A stretch of DNA of 64,000 nt from CAVPUA01 sp963828015 (GCA_963828015.1 CAWHCD010000006.1:806001-870000); one strand, 5' to 3'; shown: positions 25,463 through 32,926, counted from the stretch's first letter. The notes: generated from the sequence alone by a model not told the origin. Program-made: numbers and translations.

Positions 25463-25476
25463 TCTTGGTGTCAAGA
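25463..25476. promoter_or_regulatory. TCTTGGTGTCAAGA inverted repeat
   Basis: Five-base arms TCTTG/CAAGA around four bases (the top strand has one G-to-A difference from a perfect TCTTGA arm). It lies 53 bases upstream of the mucin-like gene. On the minus strand it reads TCTTGACACCAAGA, identical at 12 of 14 positions to the palindrome in front of acn at 53114, so a common regulator is possible. Confidence 0.35.
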
Positions 25477-25616
25477 TTTGCGTTTCGCCCCTTGTGCAGT
25501 TCACCTGAATCTTAGCGAACACCTCACTCCAAAGCCAGTAGCCGCGTGTCTGATTCTCGTGTGTCGCACAGGTTCGCCGGCTGATTGCTGTCCGGCTCGC
25601 CCCAGTGCCCATGGGC

Positions 25617-25622
25617 TAGACT
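25617..25622 (+). promoter_or_regulatory. -10 box TAGACT of tRNA-Leu
   Basis: TAGACT lies 13 bases before the mature tRNA 5' end, the expected place for a -10 element. No convincing -35 hexamer is seen at normal spacing. Confidence 0.45.
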
Positions 25623-25635
25623 CTCGCAGGCACTC

Positions 25636-25719
25636 GTCCGGGTGGCGGAATGGCAGACGCGCTAGCTTGAGGTGCTAGTGCCCTTAACGGGCGTGGGGGT
25701 TCAAGTCCCCCCTCGGACA
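25636..25719 (+). tRNA. tRNA-Leu (GAG)
   Basis: Class II tRNA. The acceptor arms GTCCGGG and CTCGGAC pair with one G-T. The anticodon stem CTAGC/GCTAG encloses the loop TTGAGGT, giving anticodon GAG (codons CTC and CTT). A long variable arm with a CCC/GGG stem and the T-arm with GGTTCAAGTCC follow. The discriminator is A, as expected for leucine, and the 3' CCA is not fully encoded. A run of six T at 25724-25729 follows directly and may aid termination. Confidence 0.95.
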
Positions 25720-25745
25720 CCGATTTTTTACGCGGAATCTTTTCC

Positions 25746-25774
25746 TTGGCGAACCGGTCGGGCTGCGTTACGTT
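25746..25774 (+). promoter_or_regulatory. Predicted sigma-A type promoter of the SDR gene
   Basis: TTGGCG (25746-25751), 17 bases, TACGTT (25769-25774). It would give a leader of about 100 bases before the SDR start. Confidence 0.45.
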
Positions 25775-25787
25775 TCCAACCGATCGT

Positions 25788-25808
25788 GGAGCGCTTTCTA
25801 TGCGCTCC
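25788..25808 (+). other. Leader hairpin GGAGCG/CGCTCC
   Basis: Six-base perfect stem with a nine-base loop near the predicted transcript start of the SDR gene. Together with the terminator hairpin at 25841 it makes the leader structured. Confidence 0.4.
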
Positions 25809-25840
25809 TATCGCGGCCACCGCGCCGAACTCACGCTCGC

Positions 25841-25870
25841 GGACCCGCCCAGACGGGGTGGGTCCTTTTT
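25841..25870 (+). terminator. Rho-independent terminator-like hairpin just before the SDR start
   Basis: GGACCCGCCC pairs with GGGTGGGTCC across a short loop and is followed by TTTTT. The T-run ends only 14 bases before the SDR ATG. It may end tRNA-Leu read-through, or act as an attenuator for the SDR gene. Confidence 0.65.
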
Positions 25871-25884
25871 CCTGGGAGAACAGC

Positions 25885-26631
25885 ATGACGACCAGCAAAG
25901 TGGCACTTGTGACCGGCGCCGCCGCCGGCATCGGCGCGGCAGTTTCCAAGCGGCTCGCTGAGGAGGGGCATGCGATCGGCGTCCTGGATCTGGACGAGGC
26001 CCGCACGGCCGATACGGTCACGGCCGTCACGGCTGCCGGCGGGCGAGCCATCGGACTCGGGGCCGACGTGTCCGATCGCGGGCAGGTCAAGGCCGCGGTC
26101 GCCAAGCTGCGTGAGGCGTTCGGTCCGATCACGATCGTCGTGAACAACGCCGGGGTCACCGACTTCACCCCGTTCGAGCAGATCACCGAGGAACTGTTCA
26201 ATTTCGTATACAAGATCAACGTCCTCGGGCCGATCATCGTCACGCAGGAGACCCTGGCGGACATGAAGGACGCCGGCTGGGGCCGCGTCATCAACATCTC
26301 CTCTTCGAGCGCGCAGACCGGCGCAGCCAGCATGGCGACCTATTCCTCGTCCAAGGGTGCCGTAATCACCTTGACCCGCACCCTGGCCCAGGAGCTCGGC
26401 CCTCATGGCATCACGGTGAACAACATCCCGCCGGGTTCGGTCACCGGCACGATCATGTCCACCAAGCACATCAGCGAGGAGAGCGCCGCGAACCTGGCCA
26501 AGACGCTGCCCGTGCGTCGAGCCGGCGTACCGAGCGACATCGCCAACGCCGCCGCCTTCCTGGCCAGCGAGGCGTCGAGCTACATCACCGGCCAGACCCT
26601 CGGCGTCAATGGCGGCCGGGTCGTCAGCTAG
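25885..26631 (+). CDS. Short-chain dehydrogenase/reductase
   Basis: NAD(P)-dependent oxidoreductase of 248 residues with a classical SDR fold. The cofactor motif is TGAAAGIGAA (residues 10-19), NNAG follows in VVNNAGVTDF, the catalytic serine is in NISSSS, and YxxxK is TYSSSKGAV. The C-terminal LGVNGG motif is present. It resembles FabG-like and acetoacetyl-CoA reductase-like SDRs, but the substrate is unknown. GGGAG precedes the ATG. It sits alone downstream of a terminator-like leader and ends near a long hairpin. Confidence 0.92.
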   Translation: MTTSKVALVTGAAAGIGAAVSKRLAEEGHAIGVLDLDEARTADTVTAVTAAGGRAIGLGADVSDRGQVKAAVAKLREAFGPITIVVNNAGVTDFTPFEQITEELFNFVYKINVLGPIIVTQETLADMKDAGWGRVINISSSSAQTGAASMATYSSSKGAVITLTRTLAQELGPHGITVNNIPPGSVTGTIMSTKHISEESAANLAKTLPVRRAGVPSDIANAAAFLASEASSYITGQTLGVNGGRVVS

Positions 26632-26640
26632 CAATCCGGT

Positions 26641-26682
26641 GCGCAGTGTCTGCGTCAGCTCAGGATGACGTAGACACTGCGC
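26641..26682. terminator. 17-bp stem hairpin overlapping the end of the GAP-family gene
   Basis: Arms 26641-26657 and 26666-26682 pair over 17 bp with a single G-U wobble on the plus strand and an eight-base loop. It starts nine bases after the SDR stop and covers the last nine codons of the convergent gene. There is no T-run. It probably defines the SDR mRNA 3' end. Confidence 0.6.
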
Positions 26683-27311
26683 CCGATCAGCCAGAAGCCC
26701 AGAACGAACGAGCCGATGATGATGATCTGATCGGTGTGGGTGTCGATCCAGACGCGCGTCTGGGTCAGGAAGGCCTTGGTCTCGGCCGGCCGGGCCAAGG
26801 CGTATACCTCGGCGGCGATGTAAGCGCCGGTCGCGAGCAGGCAGTAACCGATGATCGCGACCCAGTCCTGCCAGCTGCCGAGCTTGGCCTCCACGATCAC
26901 GGTGACGCCGGCGGCAACTAGACCCCACGGCTGGGTGAGCGGACCGAGAGCCATCGCGAACCACGGCGACATGGAGTCGATGCCGGTCTGCCATTTCGGG
27001 GTCTTCTTCGGCGGCTTGGGCTGATTGCGCCGTCGTGATCGCCGGACCGCGATCCAGACGAGCGCGGCCCCGATGAGCATCTTGACCGCCAGTGCCGCCA
27101 GTGAGGGGGCGGTATTGGATTTGGGCGGCTTGTTGCCGGTGATGAGCAGTGTCACTGATACGACCACGGCGAGGGAAGCCAACCAGCCGAAGATGAAGGC
27201 GGCTCCCTTGCGGGCGCCGTTCTTCGAGGCCAGGACCAGGATGAAGGCGGTCAACGGGATCGGCTCGAGCGTGATCACCAACGCGATGAGCAGCAGGTCG
27301 AGGACCAGCAT
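26655..27311 (-). CDS. GAP/SfLAP-family (Sap-like) membrane protein
   Basis: Polytopic membrane protein of 218 residues with about six hydrophobic segments. The first, MLVLDLLLIALVITLEPIPLTAF, and the motif PWFAMALGPLTQPWGL resemble the mycobacterial GAP family, which includes the sulfolipid-1-addressing protein Sap and glycopeptidolipid-addressing proteins. A basic loop (RRSRRRNQPKPPKK) lies in the middle. A lipid or glycolipid transport role is inferred from the family only. ATG 27311 is preceded by AAGGGG. Confidence 0.75.
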   Translation of the reverse strand: MLVLDLLLIALVITLEPIPLTAFILVLASKNGARKGAAFIFGWLASLAVVVSVTLLITGNKPPKSNTAPSLAALAVKMLIGAALVWIAVRRSRRRNQPKPPKKTPKWQTGIDSMSPWFAMALGPLTQPWGLVAAGVTVIVEAKLGSWQDWVAIIGYCLLATGAYIAAEVYALARPAETKAFLTQTRVWIDTHTDQIIIIGSFVLGFWLIGRSVYVILS

Positions 27312-27407
27312 GGTCAGCCCCTTCTGGGTGTGGGCATACGGCGAAACGCCCAGCCCCGAGGTGCCCGGCGGCAAAGCCTCCGGCGCAGCCTAGCGCTGCC
27401 GGACCGC

Positions 27408-28106
27408 TCAGCTGGGCAGGACGTTGATCACGCGGGCGAGCACCACGACCAGGACGGTCAGGGAGGTGACCGATTGCAACGTCATCAACCCTTTTGCCCG
27501 ACGGGTAAAGGGAAGGGTGTCAGTCGGGCTGAAGGCCACGACGTTCGTGTAGGCCAGATACAGGTAGTCGGCGAACAGGGGTTGCCAGTCCGGCGGCGCC
27601 CGTTCGGGCTCGGCCTGTTGCGGGAAGTGGAAGTCGCGGTAGCGCGCGTCGCTGCCCGCCGCCCGACCGTCTGGCCCTCCTCCGTCGAGCTGCCAGTACA
27701 GCAGCGCGAAGGTGATGAGGTTGGTGGCCAGCACCAGTCCGCCGGCGACGAGTAGCCGGTCGACTCCGTACCCCTTGTGTTCGAATCCGTTCCCGAGGAC
27801 GAGAGCCACCAGTCGGATACCCGCGGCTGCGTTGGCCAGAACGAGTACGACCAAGGCGCCGAGAACCAAGGGACGGGCGCGCGCCGGAACCGCTCCGGGG
27901 ATGGCGGCGATGGCCAACATCGTGAGCAGGGCCGCGGCCTCGAGGATCGGGACGAGTAGCGGCGGGCCGACGCGATCGTGGGCAGGCACGAGTACCTGCG
28001 GCAGGATGACCACGACGAGGGCGACCAGCGGCCAGGTGTAACTCTCGGGGGTGGGCGGCGACGGCTCCGGATCCGGCGCGTCGAGCGGTCCGCGGCTGCG
28101 ATCCAC
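27408..28106 (-). CDS. Hypothetical membrane protein (DUF1345-like C-terminus)
   Basis: Membrane protein of 232 residues with about five hydrophobic segments. The C-terminal block YLYLAYTNVVAFSPTDTLPFTRRAKGLMTLQS followed by a last helix recalls DUF1345 and two-helix ion-channel pore regions, where a T-x-T/D element ends the re-entrant loop. A Pro-rich acidic N-terminus is cytoplasmic. I do not recognise a function. It follows the RDD gene on the same strand with a ten-base gap. Confidence 0.65.
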   Translation of the reverse strand: MDRSRGPLDAPDPEPSPPTPESYTWPLVALVVVILPQVLVPAHDRVGPPLLVPILEAAALLTMLAIAAIPGAVPARARPLVLGALVVLVLANAAAGIRLVALVLGNGFEHKGYGVDRLLVAGGLVLATNLITFALLYWQLDGGGPDGRAAGSDARYRDFHFPQQAEPERAPPDWQPLFADYLYLAYTNVVAFSPTDTLPFTRRAKGLMTLQSVTSLTVLVVVLARVINVLPS

Positions 28107-28116
28107 GGGCAGGCAA

Positions 28117-28620
28117 CTAGGAGTCTATCGGCGCACTGGCCGGTGCGATGCGCGCCGGCGCCGCCGGGTGCGAAGACCAGTCGTGGATTACCGAGCTGCG
28201 CAAGATCAGATCCTGGACCGACCGGTTCGCGGCGCTGATCGCCGACCAGAACAGGCCGATGGGGAACAGTAGATAGAGGACCGCCCGCAATAGCGCGACC
28301 GCGACGCCCAGGTGACGACCGTCCCGGCCGATGACCCGAAGCCCGAGCAGGGCGTCGCCGTAGGTCCGCCCGGTGGAGCACCAGCAGAACGTCAGATAGG
28401 GCACGGCCAGGAAGAAGCCCACCACCGGAAAGCTCCACTCGAGGTCCCTGGGCCAGCTGAAGTGCCGCGGGCTGAGAAGGAAGAGAAATCCGACGATCGC
28501 GCCGAAGAGGGCCGCCTGGGCGAGCACGATCACCACAAAGTCGATCCCGGCGGCGATGGTGCGGCTGATCACCCCCGCGCGGGTGCCTTGTCGAGCTCGG
28601 ACCGATGCCGGAAGGGTCAT
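28117..28620 (-). CDS. RDD-family membrane protein
   Basis: Membrane protein of 167 residues with three or four hydrophobic segments. The first carries RTIAAGIDFVVIVL with the R...D pair that names the family, and GRTYGDALLGLRVIGRDG is the second conserved block. The C-terminus is soluble. Some RDD proteins act as sodium/proton antiporters; that is not shown here. Its start overlaps the stop of the upstream 28617 gene by four bases (ATGA), so they are probably coupled. Confidence 0.87.
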   Translation of the reverse strand: MTLPASVRARQGTRAGVISRTIAAGIDFVVIVLAQAALFGAIVGFLFLLSPRHFSWPRDLEWSFPVVGFFLAVPYLTFCWCSTGRTYGDALLGLRVIGRDGRHLGVAVALLRAVLYLLFPIGLFWSAISAANRSVQDLILRSSVIHDWSSHPAAPARIAPASAPIDS

Positions 28621-29273
28621 TTCGCTCCCGACGCGGCCGGCTCGCCGCTGGAGAGCACAGTGCTCAGGCGGCGATCCCCGCGGCGCAGCAGCAGGCGATC
28701 GACGATTCGATTGACGCGTTCGTCGGCGTCGATGCTCAGCGTCCGCACACCGGTGACGGTCTCCGACGCCAGCAGCCCGCTGGAATCGCGGATGATCGTC
28801 GGCAGGTCGATGTCGTTTATCACCTGCAGCACGACGGCATTGAGATCCATCCGACCGACGAGGGCGGGAATATCCAGTTGAGCCACGATGGCGTCGATGT
28901 CGAGTGAGTTGACGATGCGGGCGACGTCGATCCGAGCGACCACCGCCGGCAGTAGTTCATCGGCCGCCGTTCCCACACGGCGGCCCAGCTCGAGACGCGC
29001 CTGGCGACCCTGTTCGGCGAAGGAGCGAAGCGCGGTCTCTGGCCAGTAGTCCGAATGCAACAGCGGTGGCCTCAGTACCTGAGCGGCGAGCGGACGGGTC
29101 AGACTTCGTACCCGACGAGCGGCTCGTAGGCAGGCCATACCGGTGAGCGCGGCGGCAGAGATCGTGACATCGACGAGGAGCGGCACCTGGATGGGCGCGG
29201 ACGGTTCCGCCTTGAGCGGCGCCAGGATGGCAACGCTCGTGGGCGCGTCCGGCTCGTCCGTTCCCGTCGCCAC
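28617..29273 (-). CDS. Hypothetical protein with short D-I/L-x-x-I-V repeats, coupled to RDD gene
   Basis: Protein of 218 residues of unknown function. A single weakly hydrophobic segment lies near residues 33-50. From about 115 to 165 there are four or five 9-11 residue repeats of the form D-[IL]-x-x-[IV]-V (for example DIDAIVAQL, DIPALVGRM, DLNAVVLQV). They are predicted amphipathic and may pack as a helical or membrane-associated array. Overlap with the RDD start suggests joint function. I found no catalytic motif. Confidence 0.65.
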   Translation of the reverse strand: MATGTDEPDAPTSVAILAPLKAEPSAPIQVPLLVDVTISAAALTGMACLRAARRVRSLTRPLAAQVLRPPLLHSDYWPETALRSFAEQGRQARLELGRRVGTAADELLPAVVARIDVARIVNSLDIDAIVAQLDIPALVGRMDLNAVVLQVINDIDLPTIIRDSSGLLASETVTGVRTLSIDADERVNRIVDRLLLRRGDRRLSTVLSSGEPAASGAK

Positions 29274-29353
29274 TCGCTCCTCAATCGCCGTGATCAGGCC
29301 CCATATTCAAGAGCCTGTCGCAGAATACGGGAGCGAGTGATCTTCCGGCGGGT

Positions 29354-29776
29354 TTACGCTCCGCTGAGTTCCGCCCGGGCCGCCGCGACGATATCGGCAC
29401 TGGTGTTGGCGTGACCGCCGATGCCCCAGCCGCCTTCGGGCGACTCAGTGATCAAGACCCACGTGCGGGCGGTCAACGAGGCGTCATCGGCGGCCGACGC
29501 GACAATCTCGGTCAGCTCCTGAACTACCCCGAGTTGCTTGTCGCGGTCGAGCACGTTCACCGGCGTCAGCACCTGGACCCGGACGTAGTTGCTCTCACCG
29601 GCGGCGTTCGAGATGGCGCCTTCGGGTAGTTCGTGAACGAAGGCGGCCGTGTTGTTCGTGAAGAGCGAGAGCGGCGGGACCTGTTCCCAGCGCATTACCG
29701 CGTTGGCGAGATCCCTGGCCAACTGGTGCGTGTCACGGAACAGGCCGCTGGTCGCGTAGACGTCGATCATGGGCAT
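29354..29776 (-). CDS. Tautomerase-superfamily protein
   Basis: Protein of 140 residues, long enough for a fused pair of tautomerase beta-alpha-beta units. It begins MPMIDVYATSG: after Met removal the N-terminal proline would be the catalytic base, which fixes the start at 29776. YVRVQVLTPVNVLDRDKQLGVVQELTEIVASAA is the second unit, and a WGIGGHA segment ends it. The substrate is unknown. It is divergent from a TetR regulator gene with twin operators between, so its expression is probably controlled by that regulator. Confidence 0.85.
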   Translation of the reverse strand: MPMIDVYATSGLFRDTHQLARDLANAVMRWEQVPPLSLFTNNTAAFVHELPEGAISNAAGESNYVRVQVLTPVNVLDRDKQLGVVQELTEIVASAADDASLTARTWVLITESPEGGWGIGGHANTSADIVAAARAELSGA

Positions 29777-29795
29777 GGTGGGTCCTCCGCCTGAT

Positions 29796-29813
29796 TATGC
29801 TGATCGTCATAGT
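29796..29813. promoter_or_regulatory. Operator copy 1, TATGCTGATCGTCATAGT
   Basis: One of two identical 18-bp sequences in the tautomerase-tetR gap. It is an imperfect palindrome (TATG..GATC..CATA), the form expected for a TetR dimer site. Confidence 0.65.
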
Positions 29814-29831
29814 AATGCTGGGAGCCTGCCC

Positions 29832-29849
29832 TATGCTGATCGTCATAGT
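29832..29849. promoter_or_regulatory. Operator copy 2, TATGCTGATCGTCATAGT
   Basis: Exact second copy 36 bp from the first, ending 17 bases before the TetR start codon. The spacing of about three and a half helical turns could let two dimers bind and shut both promoters. Confidence 0.65.
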
Positions 29850-29866
29850 CAAGCGGAGGAGATGGA

Positions 29867-30418
29867 TTGAGCGGCGACAGCCGAGCGAAGATGGTCAGCA
29901 GCGCAGCGGCCCTCATCGGTGCGCAAGGGGTCACGGCCACCTCTTTCTCGGAGGTGCTGAGCGCCAGCGGAGCACCGCGCGGATCGATCTATCACCACTT
30001 CCCCGACGGCAAGCGCCAGTTGGCGCAGGACGCGCTGAGCTGGACGTCGGACCGGGTGCTGGCCTACCAGCGCGCAGTAGCTCCCCAGACGCCAGAGGAG
30101 GTACTGCGACGCTTCATCGGCATGTGGCGCCGGGTCGTGGTCGAGTCCGATGGCCGGGCCGGTTGCGTGGTCGCGGGGGTAGCGCTGGACACCGCACATG
30201 ACGACGACCTGATCCTGGTCGTCCGCTCGGCCTTCCGGGCCTGGACGAAGCTGCTCTCCTCTCAGCTGCACGCCACCGGCATCCCGGCCCGGCGCGCGGC
30301 CTCGATCGCGACCACCGTGCTCGCCGGGATGGAGGGCGCGCTGATCCTGTGCCGCGCCGAGGGCGGCCCGGCGCCCTTGGATGCGGTGGCGGCCGAGCTG
30401 ATGCGGCTGCTCGGCTAG
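29867..30418 (+). CDS. TetR/AcrR-family transcriptional regulator (LmrA/YxaF-like)
   Basis: Repressor of 183 residues. The N-terminal HTH is ATSFSEVLSASGAPRGSIYHHFPDGKRQL (about 24-52). The C-terminal ligand domain resembles the LmrA/YxaF group (MWRRVVVESDGRAGCVVAGVALDT). The TTG start is favoured by GGAGGAG six to ten bases upstream. Twin 18-bp operators sit directly in front, so it probably represses itself and the divergent tautomerase gene. The ligand is unknown. Confidence 0.9.
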   Translation: MSGDSRAKMVSSAAALIGAQGVTATSFSEVLSASGAPRGSIYHHFPDGKRQLAQDALSWTSDRVLAYQRAVAPQTPEEVLRRFIGMWRRVVVESDGRAGCVVAGVALDTAHDDDLILVVRSAFRAWTKLLSSQLHATGIPARRAASIATTVLAGMEGALILCRAEGGPAPLDAVAAELMRLLG

Positions 30419-30421
30419 GGT
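30416..30421 (+). promoter_or_regulatory. -10 box TAGGGT, probable leaderless start
   Basis: TAGGGT includes the tetR stop codon and lies six bases before the thioesterase GTG. The thioesterase could thus be transcribed on its own as a leaderless mRNA as well as by read-through from tetR. Confidence 0.4.
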
Positions 30422-30427
30422 CCGTCT

Positions 30428-30817
30428 GTGAGCGACTCGCTTCCTGTCTCGCCGTTCGACGCCCACCTCGGCCTCGCCACCGTCGAGGCCGGAGCCGAGC
30501 GGGTGGTGCTCGAGTGGCCGGTCCAGGCCCATCACCTGCAGCCGGACGGGATTGTTCACGGCGGGCTGTTCTGTACCGCGGTCGAGACCGCCGCCAGTAT
30601 CGGAGCGGCGTACTGGTTCGGCGATCGAGGCACCGTTGTCGGGGTGGCCAATCACACCGATTTCCTTCGGGCCGTTCGCTCCGGCCGCCTGCGGGCGGTC
30701 GCAACCCCGATTCACCGCGGCCGTCGTCAGCAGCTGTGGCTGGTCGAGATCAGCGACGAACAGCAGCGGCTCGTCGCCCGCGGGCAGCTCAGACTGCAGA
30801 ACCTCCCGTCGAGCTGA
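30428..30817 (+). CDS. PaaI-family hotdog-fold thioesterase
   Basis: Acyl-CoA thioesterase-like protein of 129 residues. The hotdog helix carries GIVHGGLFCTAVETAASIGA with the HGG and catalytic glutamate pattern of PaaI/HGG enzymes. VGVANHTDFLRAV and RGRRQQLWLVEISDEQQRLVARGQLRLQ are the next strands. The substrate is unknown. It lies ten bases after tetR, so it may share the TetR control, and a -10 box in that junction may also drive it. Confidence 0.9.
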   Translation: MSDSLPVSPFDAHLGLATVEAGAERVVLEWPVQAHHLQPDGIVHGGLFCTAVETAASIGAAYWFGDRGTVVGVANHTDFLRAVRSGRLRAVATPIHRGRRQQLWLVEISDEQQRLVARGQLRLQNLPSS

Positions 30818-30837
30818 GCGGGAGCTCGGCGCCCCAT

Positions 30838-30866
30838 GAAACCGATCGGTCAGCGCGTGACGAATG
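30838..30866 (+). promoter_or_regulatory. Predicted ECF-sigma promoter of the sigma factor gene
   Basis: GAAACC (30838-30843), 17 bases, CGAATG (30861-30866). It matches GGAACC-N17-CGAACT before the FAD oxidoreductase operon. The -10 overlaps the annotated ATG, so if used it would start RNA at about the in-frame GTG 30873. Confidence 0.45.
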
Positions 30867-31409
30867 AGTGACGTGGAACTGGCTCTCGCCGACATCGGCG
30901 ACCGTCTCGTACTGGGTGAACCGGATGCACTCGAGGAGTGCTACCGCACGCTCGGGCCCTTGGTGATGTCCTATCTCGGGCGCTATGTTCCACAATCGGA
31001 CGTAGAAGACGTGATGCAACGCGTCTTCTACGAGGTCTGGCGCTCACATGCGCGTTTCGACCCGACCATGAGCCTGCGCGGGTGGGTCCTCGGCATCGCC
31101 CGCAAGCGAGCAATCGATCATCTGCGCCGGCGGAACACCCCGGTGGTGTCGATCGACGCAGTACGCGAGATCACCGGTGATGACGGTCGGGAAATCGCCG
31201 ATCGGCTGGCCTGGGCCGATGAAGTACGGACAGCTTTGGAGCAGCTACCGGAGCTGCAACGGGAAGTGATCACGATGGCCTACTACGGCAGTTACACCCA
31301 GAGCGAGATTTCGACCGCGCTGGCGATTCCACTGGGCACCGTGAAAACACGAACTTCGCGAGGCCTGCAGCGCCTGGCCGGGTTGCTCGAGAGCGGACGG
31401 CGGCCATGA
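30864..31409 (+). CDS. ECF RNA polymerase sigma factor (SigK-like context)
   Basis: Alternative sigma factor of 181 residues. Region 2 includes VEDVMQRVFYEVWRSHARFDP and GWVLGIARKRAIDHLRRR. Region 4 is LPELQREVITMAYYGSYTQSEISTALAIPLGTVKTR. No extra domain is present. The next gene encodes its anti-sigma factor with a four-base overlap. Neighbours to the right match those of mycobacterial sigK. ATG 30864 has no Shine-Dalgarno; an ECF-like promoter overlapping it makes GTG 30873, as a leaderless start, a serious alternative. A lone cysteine lies in EECYRTL. Confidence 0.93.
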   Translation: MSDVELALADIGDRLVLGEPDALEECYRTLGPLVMSYLGRYVPQSDVEDVMQRVFYEVWRSHARFDPTMSLRGWVLGIARKRAIDHLRRRNTPVVSIDAVREITGDDGREIADRLAWADEVRTALEQLPELQREVITMAYYGSYTQSEISTALAIPLGTVKTRTSRGLQRLAGLLESGRRP

Positions 31410-32122
31410 GCGAGCACGTTTTCGACGAGCTGCCCCTGCTCCTGTCCGGCGAGGCCGACCGCTCGACGCTCACCTCCGCCGCGGCCCACCTGCGCGGGTG
31501 CGAGGACTGCCGCCAAGAGCTGATCGCCGCCGTCGTATCGCACGCCTCGCTGCTCTCGGCCGTGCACTACGCACCCGAACTGGCCGAGCATTTCCCGCCT
31601 GCCGGCGCCGACCTCGAGCCGGCCGCGGAGCTTCCGGATCTGTCCGCGATGTTCGCTCAGATCCGGGCCGAGGCCCAACCGCCCCCGTCGGTGCACCGCG
31701 CTCATCGCACCTCCGTGCGGTGGCTCCTCGCGGCCGCCGCCGTGGTGCTCGTCGGTGGCGGCGCTACCGCAGCCGTCCTGGCCACCCACGGCTCATCCAC
31801 CGCGACCCAGTCGGTCGCGCTGGAGCCGTACGACCGTGGCACCAGTGCGGCTACCGTGCGCCTGGTCGACGGGCGGGAGATGAAGGTCGATGCCGCGTCG
31901 CTGCCGGCGCTGGGCACTGGGCAGTACTACGAGGTATGGCTGACCAACGCCGGGCGGACCAGCATGGCCGCGGTGGGGCAGTTGAACCATGCGCGCCAGG
32001 GCGACTTCGAGGTGACTTCCTCGGTCATGGCGACCTACTCCGCGGTCGAGGTCAGCGTCCAGCGGACCAGCACCACCGGCAGCTACTCCGGTGTGAGCGT
32101 GCTGCGCGGCAGCTACAGCTGA
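31406..32122 (+). CDS. Membrane anti-sigma factor (zinc-finger N-terminus, RskA-like C-terminus)
   Basis: Single-pass membrane protein of 238 residues that should hold the sigma factor at the membrane. The cytoplasmic N-terminus has the ZAS zinc motif H-x3-C-x2-C in AHLRGCEDC (about 28-35). A membrane helix, WLLAAAAVVLVGGGATAAVLA, lies near 108-130. The exported part has QYYEVWLTNAGRTSMAAVGQLN, typical of the RskA C-terminal domain. Activation by regulated proteolysis or redox loss of zinc is possible; neither is shown. It overlaps the sigma gene as ATGA. Confidence 0.9.
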   Translation: MSEHVFDELPLLLSGEADRSTLTSAAAHLRGCEDCRQELIAAVVSHASLLSAVHYAPELAEHFPPAGADLEPAAELPDLSAMFAQIRAEAQPPPSVHRAHRTSVRWLLAAAAVVLVGGGATAAVLATHGSSTATQSVALEPYDRGTSAATVRLVDGREMKVDAASLPALGTGQYYEVWLTNAGRTSMAAVGQLNHARQGDFEVTSSVMATYSAVEVSVQRTSTTGSYSGVSVLRGSYS

Positions 32123-32131
32123 GTGCTCACT

Positions 32132-32926
32132 TCAGCGCCGCCGCGGCGGGAGCGGAAAGAACGAGCTGGTACGCGCGGCGTATTCACGCCACCCTGGTCG
32201 TTCGCTGAGGTAGGCGTCGAGGATCCGCGCCCCCGAGCCCTTGGTCAGCAGCAGGGTCATGATCACCGGAGCCGGGAAGACCAGCACTCCCGGCCAGTGC
32301 TCCGCGGTGATCAGGAAGATCCCCCACCAGACGCACGCATCGCCGAAGTAGTTCGGATGGCGGGTATAGCGCCACAAGCCGGATTGAATGACCTGGCCGC
32401 GATGTGCAGGATCGGCGCGGAAGCGTTCCATCTGTCGGTCGCCGACCGATTCGAAGGTCAGGCCGAGCAGCCAGATCGCCACGCCCAGGTAGCCGAGGAC
32501 ACCGACTGATCCGCTCTCGAACATGCCGACCTGAATAGGCGCCGAGATCACGAAGGCGAGGCCACCCTGCAGCAGATAGACCATTCGGATCGCGTAGAGA
32601 TCAGGATTGCCCGTGGCCTTGGCCAGCAACGCGGCGTAGCGCGGGTCCTCCCCCCGTCCGCGGGCCCGCCGCCCGATGTGCACGGCGAGGCGGAGCCCCC
32701 AGATCGCCGGTAGGACGAGGAGCAATGCACGCCGCAGCCCGTCGCCGGTGCCGAGCGGGTAGGTCACGACGGCGACAGCGACGTACATCAGCCCCCAGGC
32801 GACGTCGATGACATTGTGCCGACCGAGGATCTTGGAGGCGACAAAGGTCGCGACGAGCACGGCGAGAATCGCCGCGGCGCTGTACGGAAGGGCGTGCAGC
32901 AGGGCGTCGCCGTCGACCGCGCCCAT
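32132..32926 (-). CDS. DUF1295 membrane protein (steroid-reductase-like fold)
   Basis: Polytopic membrane protein of 264 residues. The C-terminal core GLWRYTRHPNYFGDACVWWGIFL and GARILDAYLSERPGWREYAARTSSFFPL are the NADPH-binding signatures of DUF1295 and the related ICMT/steroid reductase fold. About seven membrane segments are expected. It is last in the operon after the FAD oxidoreductase and DUF1365 genes (two-base gap), the place of Rv0446c in mycobacteria. A role in fatty acid modification is inferred from these neighbours. Confidence 0.9.
   Translation of the reverse strand: MGAVDGDALLHALPYSAAAILAVLVATFVASKILGRHNVIDVAWGLMYVAVAVVTYPLGTGDGLRRALLLVLPAIWGLRLAVHIGRRARGRGEDPRYAALLAKATGNPDLYAIRMVYLLQGGLAFVISAPIQVGMFESGSVGVLGYLGVAIWLLGLTFESVGDRQMERFRADPAHRGQVIQSGLWRYTRHPNYFGDACVWWGIFLITAEHWPGVLVFPAPVIMTLLLTKGSGARILDAYLSERPGWREYAARTSSFFPLPPRRR

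Noticed and set aside
25636..25730. tRNA-Leu as an integration site for a mobile element
   Set aside because: No integrase, no duplicated tRNA 3' end and no phage or plasmid genes follow within the window.
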